From NCBI GenBank assembly GCA_905236285.1, contig CAJOPN010000003.1, positions 1 to 59,371 on the forward strand: 59,371 nt of DNA, read 5' to 3'. Under the pieces are notes generated by a model, which saw only the letters and a list, made by a program, of their open reading frames with translations, was not told the origin of the DNA and did not search any database. The position numbers were made by a program, and so were the translations under genes. Of the stretch, positions 1 to 9,550 are shown piece by piece. Positions within the stretch are counted from its first letter, which is position 1; every line of letters begins with the position of its first letter. Source of the DNA: an uncultured Selenomonadaceae bacterium. Its GTDB lineage: Bacteria; Bacillota; Negativicutes; Selenomonadales; Selenomonadaceae.

Positions 1-29
1 AAATTTGATCCGCAAAAATAATTTTGGAG

Positions 30-671
30 ATGATAAAGCTGAAATTTATTAAAAAACCGATGGAAATTGAAAAAAGGTCTTTTGAAATTATCGCACCTCA
101 TTTAAAAAATTTAAATCTCAATGACGATGAAAAAAAAATTTATTCACGAATGATTCATGCCGCCGGTGATGTAGAATATGCACCGATAATTAAAATTTCA
201 TCAAATGCAATCGAAGCGGCGAAAAATGCAATTAAAAACGGCTGTAATATTTTTACTGATGTTGAAATGGTACGCACGGGAATTAACAAAAAAACTTTAA
301 AAAAATTCGGCGGAGAAGTATTTTGCAAAGTGGCTGACGATGAAATAAAAAAAATCGCCGAACATGAAGGAATTACTCGATCAATGGCGGCAATGAGAAA
401 TTTCGGTAAAAAATTAAATAATTCAATCATTGCAATCGGTAATGCTCCGACTGCTCTTTTTGAAGTTTTAAGATTAATTCGCGAAGAAAATATAAATCCG
501 GCTGTAATCGTCGGTATTCCTGTCGGATTCGTCGGAGCGGCTGATTCAAAAAAATCTCTCGTCGAACAAAATAAAATTCCTTTCATAACCGTTGAAGGTA
601 CGAAAGGAGGAAGTCCGATTGCAGTCGCCGCAATCAATGCAATTATTTACATGCTCGACAATTCACGCTGA
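30..671 (+). CDS. cbiC: Precorrin-8X / cobalt-precorrin-8 methylmutase
   Basis: ORF with CbiC/CobH motifs (MIHAAGDVEYAPIIKISSNAIEAAKNAIKNG, TDVEMVRTGI, IGNAPTALFEVLRLI, GIPVGFVGAADSK). ORF track starts at TTG 24; ATG at 30 is an alternative start. Confidence 0.93.
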   Translation: MIKLKFIKKPMEIEKRSFEIIAPHLKNLNLNDDEKKIYSRMIHAAGDVEYAPIIKISSNAIEAAKNAIKNGCNIFTDVEMVRTGINKKTLKKFGGEVFCKVADDEIKKIAEHEGITRSMAAMRNFGKKLNNSIIAIGNAPTALFEVLRLIREENINPAVIVGIPVGFVGAADSKKSLVEQNKIPFITVEGTKGGSPIAVAAINAIIYMLDNSR

Positions 672-1451
672 TTTATTTCTCTCGTAAAGTACTCTCAAGC
701 CGTTAAGCGTCAAAAAATGATCTATATTGTCAATCGTCTTTGATTCTTTTGAAATCATCGTTGCCAATCCGCCGGTAGCGATGACTTTCATTTTTTCAGA
801 ACCGTATTCAATTTTTATTCGCCTTACTATTTCATCAATCTGACCAACGTATCCGAAAATTATTCCGGCCTGCATTCCGTGAATTGTATTATGACAAATA
901 ATATTTTTCGGCGGCACAAGTTCAACTCCGGGTAATTTTGCAGTCGATTTGATTAATGCCTCGCTTGATGACATTATTCCCGGTGCAATTACTCCTCCCA
1001 TAAAGTCGCCGTTTTCATTTATTACATCAAACGTTGTCGCCGTTCCAATGTCAATTATAATTGCAGGTCCGCCGTATTGATCAAATGCTCCGACAACATT
1101 GACGATTCGATCTGCTCCTATTGCACGAGGATTTTCATAATGCAAAATTATTCCTGTCTTCATTCCGGGACCGACTATCAACGGTTTTATTTTGAAATAT
1201 CTTTCGCACATTTTCGCAAAAGGAACTACCAGAGGAGGAACGACTGACGAAATAATTATGTCGCTGATGTCTGAAATTTCAAGTCCTTGATAACGGAATA
1301 AATCGTTTATAAGCATTCCGTATTCATCACCGGTTTTTTGTCTGTCCGTCGATACTCTCCAATGCTGCTGCAAATTTTTTTCAATATAAGTTCCCATCAC
1401 AATGTTGCTGTTGCCTATGTCTATTACAAGTAACAAAATTTTTTCCTCCAA
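663..1451 (-). CDS. coaX: Type III pantothenate kinase
   Basis: LLVIDIGNSNIVMG, GADRIVNVVGAF, IIDIGTATTFDVI, GGVIAPGI, VIATGGLA motifs typical of CoaX. Confidence 0.95.
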   Translation of the reverse strand: MEEKILLLVIDIGNSNIVMGTYIEKNLQQHWRVSTDRQKTGDEYGMLINDLFRYQGLEISDISDIIISSVVPPLVVPFAKMCERYFKIKPLIVGPGMKTGIILHYENPRAIGADRIVNVVGAFDQYGGPAIIIDIGTATTFDVINENGDFMGGVIAPGIMSSSEALIKSTAKLPGVELVPPKNIICHNTIHGMQAGIIFGYVGQIDEIVRRIKIEYGSEKMKVIATGGLATMISKESKTIDNIDHFLTLNGLRVLYERNKSA

Positions 1452-1458
1452 ACTTTTT

Positions 1459-2418
1459 TTAATTGTTTAAGCTGTCAAAAATTTTTATAAAATCTTCTTT
1501 CGATTCGGCACGATTGATTTTGTCTCTGAATTCTGCTCCTCCCGTTAATCCTTTCGTGTACCATGCCGCATGTTTTCTCATTTCGCGGATTCCGATATAT
1601 TCGCCTTTGAATTTTAAAAGTAAATCCAAATGTCGTTTGAGAATTAAAATTCTTTCCTCAATCGTCGGCGGATTTATTTTTTTTCCTGTCATCAAAAAAT
1701 TTTTCAATCGTTTAAAAATCCACGGATTTCCCATCGCCGCTCGTCCTATCATAAATCCGTCGGCATCCGTTTCTTCAATTATTTTCTTCAAACTTTCTTC
1801 ATCGCGAATGTCTCCGTTTGCAATCACCGAAATTTTTACGGATTTTTTTACTTTTGCAATTTCTGTCCAATTCGCAATTCCCGAATAAAATTGTTCGCGA
1901 GTTCTTCCGTGAACGGTTATAAATTTCACTCCGCAATTTTCGGCAATTTTTGCAATCTCGACGGCGTTAATATTTTCTTCATCAAATCCGAGACGCATTT
2001 TCACACTCACAGGCAAATTTGTTGAACTGCACAGAGCTTTTAAAATTTTTTCGACGAGTTGAGGATTTTTCATTAATGCAGAGCCTTCTCCGTTTTTTAC
2101 GATTTTCGGCGCAGGACATCCCAAATTAAAATCAATCGCACTTACATTTTTTAAATTTGAAATATATTTTGCAGATTCCGAAACATAATCCGGATTACTT
2201 CCGAAAATTTGAACGGCAATCGGTAATTCTTCATCAGTAAAATTCAACATACCGAAAGTTTTTTGACTTTTGTAATGAATTCCCGTCGAACTTACCATCT
2301 CCGAAAACATTAATTCATCAAAATCACCGAGTTCACGAATTAAAATTCTGAATGCGTTGTCGGTTACTCCTGCCATAGGAGCCAAATATATTTTTTTATT
2401 CAACAAATTTTGCCTCAC
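1459..2418 (-). CDS. dusB: tRNA-dihydrouridine synthase (DusB-type)
   Basis: LAPMAGVTDNAFR, DFNLGCPAPKIVKNGEGSALMKNP, VHGRTREQFYSG, VIANGDI, MIGRAAMGNPW. Confidence 0.93.
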   Translation of the reverse strand: MRQNLLNKKIYLAPMAGVTDNAFRILIRELGDFDELMFSEMVSSTGIHYKSQKTFGMLNFTDEELPIAVQIFGSNPDYVSESAKYISNLKNVSAIDFNLGCPAPKIVKNGEGSALMKNPQLVEKILKALCSSTNLPVSVKMRLGFDEENINAVEIAKIAENCGVKFITVHGRTREQFYSGIANWTEIAKVKKSVKISVIANGDIRDEESLKKIIEETDADGFMIGRAAMGNPWIFKRLKNFLMTGKKINPPTIEERILILKRHLDLLLKFKGEYIGIREMRKHAAWYTKGLTGGAEFRDKINRAESKEDFIKIFDSLNN

Positions 2419-5095
2419 TGCCTGTTTCTTTTTTTGTGACTTCCAATCTTACCGGTATTCTGTATTTCAATGATTCGACATGTGAAATTATTCCGACCAG
2501 TCTTCCGCCTTCCTGCAATGTCATTAATGCTTGTATTGCATTTTTTAATTTTTCGTTGTCGAGCGTGCCGAATCCTTCATCAATGAATATTGTATCAAGT
2601 TTCATACCGCCGTATTTACTTTGAACCGCGTCTGCAAGTCCCATTGCCAACGCCAGCGATGCCAAAAATGATTCGCCGCCTGAAAGTGTTTCAACCGGTC
2701 TGGTTGTGCCGTGATATGCGTGATAAATTTCCAGTTCCAAACCTGCCTTCGATGATTTTTTTTGTGCCGCAATTTTATTTCTCAACTCATATGCTCCGCT
2801 GCTCATTATTTTTAATCTTTGATTAGCCGCGTCAATTACCTTTGCCAATTTTGATTGAAGTGCATACCTTGAAAATGATATTTTATTTCCTTCCGATCCT
2901 TGAATTTTTTTTCCTCCCGCGACATTTGACAGCATATTCCAAATTTTATATTCAGCCTCTGTTTTTGAACTTTGCTCTTTGATTTTTTTCAACGTTTCAA
3001 GCTGTTCTTTTTGCCGGTTCAATTTCGATTTCAATTCTGCAATTCTGTCTTTATGATTCGTCAGCATTTCATCAATTTCATCAAATTTTTTTTGCAATTC
3101 TTCTACTTTCGGTCTGACTTTATCGGCAATTTCTTTTTTTATTTTTTCGTGATCTTCTTTTTTTATTTGAAGTGTTTTTTTCGCCGCCTCAAATTGTTTG
3201 CTCAATGTATTAAAATTTGTCTCCGCTTTCGTCCAAGCCGTTTTCATTGTATTTAATTTCAATTCAAATTTTTTTATCGTCTCGTCCAATTCTTCAATTT
3301 TTAAATCGAATGTTTTTAATTCTTCTTCAATTTGATTTTTTTGTGCCTTATAAATTCCCAAAAATTCAGCCTCAGTTTTCGATGTTTTATCTTTCTTTTC
3401 TTTTGCTTTCTCAAAATCTTCTTTTGCGCCTTTGATTTTGATTTCGCCTTTCTCTATTTTTTCATTGCACCATTTTAATTTGTCTGCAGCCATTTTCGCG
3501 GCATTTAACTCTTCATTTGCCTTTTTTGTTTCGCCGACTTCTTTCATTTCTTCGAGTTGTTTTTGTTTTTCCTCAAGCTGAGTTTTTATTTTTGTAAATT
3601 CATTTTGAGTATTGTTCTTTTCGACATCAAATTTTTTTAATATTTCGTTTTCCTTTTTTATTTCGATATCTGACGGCGTTTCTATTGAAGATTGTGCAAT
3701 TTTCGGATGATGAATCGAGCCGCAGACCGGACACGGATCACCTTCGGACAAATTCGCCGCCAAATGTGCCGCACTCCCTTTTCGCCATTTTTCATTGAGT
3801 TCATCAACTTTTTTCTGTTGGTTCATATATTTTGAATTGACATTTTTAAAATTTTTTTCTGCGATAATTAATATTCTTTTAAATTGAGAAATTTTTTCAA
3901 GCAATTCATCACGAATTTTACATTCACGCAATTTTTTTTGAGCCGTGTCAAATTTCGCCGCCTCTTGAATGTAATTTTCTTTTTCGCGTTTAAGTCTTTC
4001 AAGCCAATATTCGCAATCATTGACCAATTTTTCAGCCGCTTTGAATTGTTCATCAGCCTGCTTTGATTTTTCTGCTGCCTCTGAAAGTTTTTGTTTCGTC
4101 GATTCGAGATTTTTAAAATTTTTTTGAACTTTTTGCAATAAATTTATATCCGTCTCCAATTTCAAACGTTGAGCTTCTTCACTTTTTCGCAATTCATATT
4201 CTTCATGTGCCGTTTGAAATTCTTTTGAAGTTTTGGAAAGTTCTATTTCGGCAATTTTTATTTCTGAAATTTTTCTTTCCAAATCAGTAAATTTTAAATC
4301 AAGCTGTCTGCCTTCATTTAAAATTTTATTTGCTTCATCACGCGATTTTTTTAATGTTGATTCTTCCTGAGTCAATTTTTTTAATTCATCGGTTTTATCG
4401 TCAATCAATTTCAATAATTCGTCCGAATTGCCGACATTTGCATCCGTTAAAATATTGTTGTATCTCAAGCTGAAATTTTTTAATTCATTTTCTTTTGCCC
4501 TTGAACGTTCATAAAGTTCATTCTCCAATTTTTCATAAAAATCCGTCTTAAATAAAACTTTTAAAATTTTTTCGCGTTCTTCGGAATTTGCAGTTAAAAA
4601 TTTTTGAAATCGTCCTTGCGGCAAAAATACTACTTGACGAAATTGATCGCTTTCAAATCCTATCAATTCTTCAATTTTGTTTGTGACATAAGATGTTTTC
4701 TGTTCAATCAATTTTTCATTGCCGTTGAAATCTATTTCGTAAAGTTCCGCTGTTGATTCCTGTTCTCTCGTGCCTTCACCTTTTTTTCTTGCAATTATTT
4801 GTTTCGGCTTTCTCATCACACGATATTTTTTTTGACCGAGTGCAAAAGTAAAATTCACAAAAGTTTCAACGGAACTGCTTGCCTGTTCAGATCGCAGCAT
4901 GGATTTTGAACGCTCTCCCCCGCATGAATCATCATAAAGTGCATAACAAATTGCGTCGAGAATACTTGTTTTTCCGGCTCCGGTCTCTCCGTGAATTAAA
5001 AACATTTTTTTATCTTTCAAATGCTCTTCAAAATTCAATTCAATTTTATTCACATAAGGTTCAAACGCCGCCAATTCCAATTTTATCGGTCTCAA
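2396..5095 (-). CDS. sbcC: Exonuclease subunit SbcC (SMC-like ATPase)
   Basis: N-terminal Walker A GETGAGKTSILDAI, zinc hook CPVCGS within coiled coil, C-terminal ETLSGGESFLASLALAMGLAD and FIDEGFGTLD; adjacent to sbcD. Confidence 0.95.
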   Translation of the reverse strand: MRPIKLELAAFEPYVNKIELNFEEHLKDKKMFLIHGETGAGKTSILDAICYALYDDSCGGERSKSMLRSEQASSSVETFVNFTFALGQKKYRVMRKPKQIIARKKGEGTREQESTAELYEIDFNGNEKLIEQKTSYVTNKIEELIGFESDQFRQVVFLPQGRFQKFLTANSEEREKILKVLFKTDFYEKLENELYERSRAKENELKNFSLRYNNILTDANVGNSDELLKLIDDKTDELKKLTQEESTLKKSRDEANKILNEGRQLDLKFTDLERKISEIKIAEIELSKTSKEFQTAHEEYELRKSEEAQRLKLETDINLLQKVQKNFKNLESTKQKLSEAAEKSKQADEQFKAAEKLVNDCEYWLERLKREKENYIQEAAKFDTAQKKLRECKIRDELLEKISQFKRILIIAEKNFKNVNSKYMNQQKKVDELNEKWRKGSAAHLAANLSEGDPCPVCGSIHHPKIAQSSIETPSDIEIKKENEILKKFDVEKNNTQNEFTKIKTQLEEKQKQLEEMKEVGETKKANEELNAAKMAADKLKWCNEKIEKGEIKIKGAKEDFEKAKEKKDKTSKTEAEFLGIYKAQKNQIEEELKTFDLKIEELDETIKKFELKLNTMKTAWTKAETNFNTLSKQFEAAKKTLQIKKEDHEKIKKEIADKVRPKVEELQKKFDEIDEMLTNHKDRIAELKSKLNRQKEQLETLKKIKEQSSKTEAEYKIWNMLSNVAGGKKIQGSEGNKISFSRYALQSKLAKVIDAANQRLKIMSSGAYELRNKIAAQKKSSKAGLELEIYHAYHGTTRPVETLSGGESFLASLALAMGLADAVQSKYGGMKLDTIFIDEGFGTLDNEKLKNAIQALMTLQEGGRLVGIISHVESLKYRIPVRLEVTKKETGSEAKFVE

Positions 5096-6222
5096 TTAAT
5101 CTCACCGCCTTTTATTTCGTTAAAACATTCCATAAAAGCCGATCTTTCATCTTCATTCATTCGCCGTCCCGTCATATCCTTAAAAAATGTTTCGAATAAT
5201 TCCGCATCGCTGAGATTTTCTCTTTCTCTCAATGCTTTACTTTCCGCTATTTCCTTTTCGGATATATTTTCAACTCCCAAAAGATTTTCAAATTTTTCTC
5301 TTCGCAGTACTTCACCGGCATTGTAAGGATTTTCATCTTTCAATCTCACCAAAAGATAATCATTGCTTTTAACTTGTTTTTCCAAAATATCATTCAAAAA
5401 GCCGTCGATAATTTTTACATCATGCAGCGGAGTAAGCGAAATTGAATTTATATTAATATTTCCTTCGCCGTCCATTTCAACAATGTCGATTCCTTTTTTA
5501 TGATTTTGTTCGTCGAATGAATATTTTAATAATGAACCGCTGTAACGAATTTTTTCGGCAATTTTAAATTGAGGTTTATGCAAATGTCCGAGTGCAACGT
5601 AATCAAAATTAATAAAAATTTCAGGATTAATTTCATCAATTCCGCCGACCATTTCAATTTCTGATTCCGAACGTTTTCCACCTTTAATAAACAAATGAGC
5701 GATTGCAACATTTCTTTTATTCGGTTTAATTTTTTTTCGTGAATCGTCGACAAGAATTTTTGCAGCCTCGTCGAAATCAATATAATTCTTTATATTAAAT
5801 TCTTCGCGGACTTTCGGCGGATAAAAATAAGGAATCATCGAAAAATAAATATCGCCGAAATCGTCTGACAAAATTACAGGTTCAGAATCTTGAATAATTT
5901 TTGTACGCAAAAAAAATCTGTTGCTCTCGAAAAGTTTTGAACCGAAATTTAATCTTGAACTGTTATCGTGATTGCCGGCAATGCAGAGGACAGGAATTTT
6001 CTTTTCAAGAATGATTTTCGTTAAAATTTCGTCGAATAAATCAACAGCCGCAGTCGGAGGCATTCCGCTGTCATAAATATCACCTGCTATTATAATTGCT
6101 TCAGGTTTTTGATCGTCAATCAATTTTAAAAATTCATTTAGTATATAAATTTGGTCTTCGATTAACGAATGTTCATGTAATTTTTTTCCGAGATGCCAAT
6201 CAGCAGTATGTATAAATCTCAT
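5092..6222 (-). CDS. sbcD: Exonuclease subunit SbcD (metallophosphoesterase)
   Basis: MRFIHTADWHLGK, IIAGDIYDSGMPP, IAGNHDN, ALGHLHKPQ; overlaps sbcC. Confidence 0.95.
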   Translation of the reverse strand: MRFIHTADWHLGKKLHEHSLIEDQIYILNEFLKLIDDQKPEAIIIAGDIYDSGMPPTAAVDLFDEILTKIILEKKIPVLCIAGNHDNSSRLNFGSKLFESNRFFLRTKIIQDSEPVILSDDFGDIYFSMIPYFYPPKVREEFNIKNYIDFDEAAKILVDDSRKKIKPNKRNVAIAHLFIKGGKRSESEIEMVGGIDEINPEIFINFDYVALGHLHKPQFKIAEKIRYSGSLLKYSFDEQNHKKGIDIVEMDGEGNININSISLTPLHDVKIIDGFLNDILEKQVKSNDYLLVRLKDENPYNAGEVLRREKFENLLGVENISEKEIAESKALRERENLSDAELFETFFKDMTGRRMNEDERSAFMECFNEIKGGEIN

Positions 6223-6306
6223 AAAAATCTCCCGTCAACAAAAAAATTTTCATCTCCAAAAAAATTTTTTTTTGATAAGAGACAAAAATTTTAATTAAAA
6301 AAATAT

Positions 6307-7296
6307 TCACATTTTCGTATAAGGCGTTGCAATTTTAATAAAAGTTCTTCCGCACTTGCAAGGCTCGCTCATTCGTCGAACTGCCTGTCCCGTGCGATAA
6401 CGAATTAACGGCATTGCCTGTGCAGATAAAGTTGTTATGACAAGTTCGCCCATTCTGTCATTTTCGTCCAAAATTTCTTCGCTGTCAAAATGCAAAAGTT
6501 CTGCGATAAAATTATCTTCCTGCAAATGCAAACCGTTTCTTTCCTTGCATTGATAAATTATTCCGGCAAATCCGATTTCAGGCGGCGCAAACATATTGTA
6601 AACGGTTGAATGCATTCTTTCCTGAATATGCTGCTGAAGAGGATTTTGAATATTGCTTGTATTAATGCAAAATGCTTTTGAAATCGGATAATCAATAATA
6701 TTTTTTCCTGTAGCTTGAAGTTGAATAACAAGCTGCATAATTAATTGAGGAGTGCTTATCAACGTATCAATGCTGACAATTTCAATCAGCCGCAGCCATT
6801 GACGATAATCCGTACCGAGTGGAACGACAGTTGCGCCGATCGATTCGAGAGCATAGAGAATATCAAGAAATTTACTGTTTGAAAGATCGCCTTGAATTCC
6901 GACGATTGAACCTCTCGTAACATCTGCTGCAATAAGACAGCGCGTCATCATTTCGACATCATTAAAAATATCGTCTTTGGTATATAATTTTGTAATTTCG
7001 CCGCTTGAATCAATTTCGTGACTGAATCTGAGTACGCTCGAAAGTGGAAGAGTCAAAATATCCAATGCGTCGGCTCGATGCAATGCGGCGCGATTCAAAA
7101 ACGGCAATTTTTTTAAATCGTCCAATGATTTAATGCAATCGGGATTTATTTTTCTTTTGCGAAATATCTGATTATAATATGCACTTTTTTCATAAGCCCA
7201 TTCGACAGTTTTTTTGAGACGTTCAAGCTGCAATTTTTTTAAATCTTCGCGGCTCATCGTTTCTACCTGTTCATTCGCGTACATGATCTCACTCAC
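6307..7296 (-). CDS. PaaK-like adenylate-forming protein, short form lacking the usual C-terminal domain
   Basis: METMSREDLKKLQLERLKKTVEWAYEKSAYY is a PaaK-type N terminus and GELVITTLSAQAMPLIRYRTG is conserved, but the P-loop is altered (HEIDSSGEITKLYT) and the ORF stops at 329 aa shortly after the RYRTG and CKCGRTF motifs. Confidence 0.75.
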   Translation of the reverse strand: MSEIMYANEQVETMSREDLKKLQLERLKKTVEWAYEKSAYYNQIFRKRKINPDCIKSLDDLKKLPFLNRAALHRADALDILTLPLSSVLRFSHEIDSSGEITKLYTKDDIFNDVEMMTRCLIAADVTRGSIVGIQGDLSNSKFLDILYALESIGATVVPLGTDYRQWLRLIEIVSIDTLISTPQLIMQLVIQLQATGKNIIDYPISKAFCINTSNIQNPLQQHIQERMHSTVYNMFAPPEIGFAGIIYQCKERNGLHLQEDNFIAELLHFDSEEILDENDRMGELVITTLSAQAMPLIRYRTGQAVRRMSEPCKCGRTFIKIATPYTKM

Positions 7297-7303
7297 TTTA
7301 TTT

Positions 7304-8478
7304 TTAAGAATTGTCTTTCACTAAAAAAATATCTCCCATTGAGCCAGTTTCTACTCGTAAATTTTTATACTTAAGCAAATCATTTATCGGATACAAATTT
7401 ACATTTTTTTTATCATTATGCATTTCACTAATCATAATAAAATAATCATAGCAATCATTGAGTAACGTAACCATTTTTTCAAACAGTCCGCTCTGATTCC
7501 AAGTCATAGGGTTAAATTCCATGAAGATCGGAATACTGTTATTCATAATTAAATTTTTTGCTCCAATCAAAACTTGAGGTTCAAATCCTTCAGTATCTAT
7601 CCAAATATATTTTATTTCTTTTGGATTAATATTATTTTTTGTGATGTAATCATCGAGTTTTATAATATGAATTGTCTCAGTCGGCAATCCTTCCGAATCA
7701 GGAATAATTGTATTGTGACCTGGATTTGAAGGCGTAATGTGCATTATTTGTTCACTTTCGTGATCACCAAGACCGAAATTTTCAAGAATTGAATCATCCG
7801 ACATGTTATTCAATGCCACATTCATTTTGAGAAGCATATAATTTGTTGAATCAGGTTCAAAGGCAAGTATTTTTAAATTTTTATCAAATTTGTGTTTAAA
7901 ATAAATACAAGTTGTGCCGATGTTGGCTCCCAAGTCTAGAAAATACCCCCCCCCTGATTATTTTCATTATTATAAAATCGTTTTGCAAGAAAATAAAATA
8001 TTTCCATATCATTAGCTGCAAAATTTTCTCTCAAAAGGTAAGTCAATCTCATAATCGCCAAATCTCTTGCAGTAGCTATGTAAGAAAGTCCATCCTTCGT
8101 TGTGCAGGTTATGAATTTGTTGTTACGACGTTCTATATAAAAATCAAGCTGACGATGAATCATTGTATAATTTAATTCTCGCGGCTTAAATAATGTATAA
8201 AATGCTTGAAGATTTGACATCCAGCTTGAATCATCGAGTGCATAAATTATTTTCTCAGATTGAATTTGCAAATCACTCAAAACGAGTTTGAAAGCATCAC
8301 GCATTTTTTGTTCAAAAATTAAAACATAATCCCAAGAGGAATTTACAATTATGGCTCGTTGTTGATTACTGTTTTCAGGTCTTATAACATTAACAACTTC
8401 AATTTTATCGACGTTGAGGAATTTATCAATCCAATTTTTACTGTTGCCGACGTAATCCAGTATCAAAATTTTTGTCAT
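7304..8478 (-). pseudogene. FkbM-family methyltransferase with an N-terminal extension module, split by a G9 tract; candidate phase-variable gene in the OFF frame
   Basis: ORF 7936..8478 ends ...NNQGGGIF*. ORF 7304..7933 continues in another frame as GGG-YFLDLGANIGTTCIYF (SAM-binding motif I). One extra G rejoins them as NNQGGGYFLDLGANIGTT. Confidence 0.85.
7946..7954 (-). repeat. Poly-G tract (G9 on coding strand, C9 on + strand)
   Basis: Plus strand reads aaataccccccccctgatt. Frame arithmetic: CA+nG requires n=7 or 10 for continuity; observed n=9. Confidence 0.97.
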
Positions 8479-8499
8479 ATGATCCTTCCTAATTAAAAA

Positions 8500-9288
8500 T
8501 CATTTCTGCGGTTTCTGATAGAAAAACGGTTTGTAACTTGTATATCCGATTTTTCTGAAATTTAAAATTGCTTCGGTCGCTCCGACAAAAAGTATTCCGC
8601 CGGGTTTAAGAGAATTCAGGAAATTTGTATAAAGCTGATCTTTTGCTTCTTCCGTAAAATATATTACGACATTTCTGCAAAGTATAAAATCAAAACCTTT
8701 TTCAAACGGATCTTTTAATAAATTGTGTCTTTTAAATTCGACGGCTGATTTTATATCGGAATTGACTGCATATTTTCCGTCAGATGTTTTTGTAAAATAT
8801 TTTGTCTTTCTGTCCGGTCTCATAGCTTTTATTTCATTTTCCATGTAAACGCCTTTACGTGCCTTTGCAAGAATATCAATATCAAGATCGGTTGCAAGGA
8901 TTCTGTGTCTGACATTCGGCGTTAATTCTTTCATTATTATTGAAAGAGAATAAGGTTCTGCACCTATTGAACAGCCTGCACTCCAGATATTAAGTTTCGG
9001 CGAGTTTTTCATAAGGTACGGAATAATATCTTTTTCGATCATATCAAATTTATCGGGATTTCTGAAAAATTCAGAGACGTTTATTGTCAAATATTCAATG
9101 AACTCTGCAAATTCTTCCTTGCTTTTGCAAACTTTATCGAAATATGCAACGAATGAATCCATTTCGGCACGTGTTACCAGATTGCCGATTCTGCGTTTCA
9201 TCTGCGGTTCTTTGTAAAGCTGCAAATCAATTCCCGTTTTTTGATCTAATTTTTTCTTGAACAATTCCCAATCGTTATTATCCATCAT
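8500..9288 (-). CDS. cheR: CheR-type protein-glutamate O-methyltransferase
   Basis: EYLTINVSEFFRNPDKFDMI, IWSAGCSIGAEPYSLSIIM, DFILCRNVVIYFT, GGILFVGATE. Confidence 0.93.
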   Translation of the reverse strand: MMDNNDWELFKKKLDQKTGIDLQLYKEPQMKRRIGNLVTRAEMDSFVAYFDKVCKSKEEFAEFIEYLTINVSEFFRNPDKFDMIEKDIIPYLMKNSPKLNIWSAGCSIGAEPYSLSIIMKELTPNVRHRILATDLDIDILAKARKGVYMENEIKAMRPDRKTKYFTKTSDGKYAVNSDIKSAVEFKRHNLLKDPFEKGFDFILCRNVVIYFTEEAKDQLYTNFLNSLKPGGILFVGATEAILNFRKIGYTSYKPFFYQKPQK

Positions 9289-9409
9289 AAATTTTCGACC
9301 TCCTCACATTTTTCAAAATTTTTTTAATTGTATCATTTAATTTTGAAAATTTCAACTCAATTTTTATTTTTACTCAAAAGTTGTAATTCCTGCCTATGAA
9401 AAAATTTTC

Positions 9410-9438
9410 TTGACATTAAAAAAAAAATTTAGTAAAAT
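9410..9438 (+). promoter_or_regulatory. Sigma70-type promoter for tRNA-Gln
   Basis: TTGACA (9410-9415), 17-nt spacer, TAAAAT (9433-9438), about 20 nt upstream of the tRNA. Confidence 0.75.
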
Positions 9439-9456
9439 ATTTTTCGGCAAACGCAA

Positions 9457-9532
9457 AGGGGCATCGCCAAGTTGGTAAGGCACCAGACTCTGAATCTGGC
9501 ATGCGTTGGTTCGAGTCCAGCTGCCCCTGCCA
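9457..9532 (+). tRNA. tRNA-Gln (anticodon CTG)
   Basis: Acceptor AGGGGCA pairs with TGCCCCT; anticodon stem-loop CCAGA-CTCTGAA-TCTGG; TTCGAGTC T-arm; encoded CCA; followed by a T-run. Confidence 0.93.
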
Positions 9533-9550
9533 ATTTTTTTTTGTAAATTT

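Noticed and set aside
155-637. Antisense ORF opposite cbiC, and many similar ORFs of 60-160 aa in the ORF track (e.g. 1463..1888, 2972..3256, 12184..12504, 40042..40506)
   Set aside because: They lie fully opposite or out of frame with strongly supported genes, have low-complexity or no recognisable motifs, and are typical shadow ORFs.
7912-8175. Plus-strand ORF (87 aa) over the poly-C tract
   Set aside because: Antisense to the FkbM gene; no RBS or motif support.
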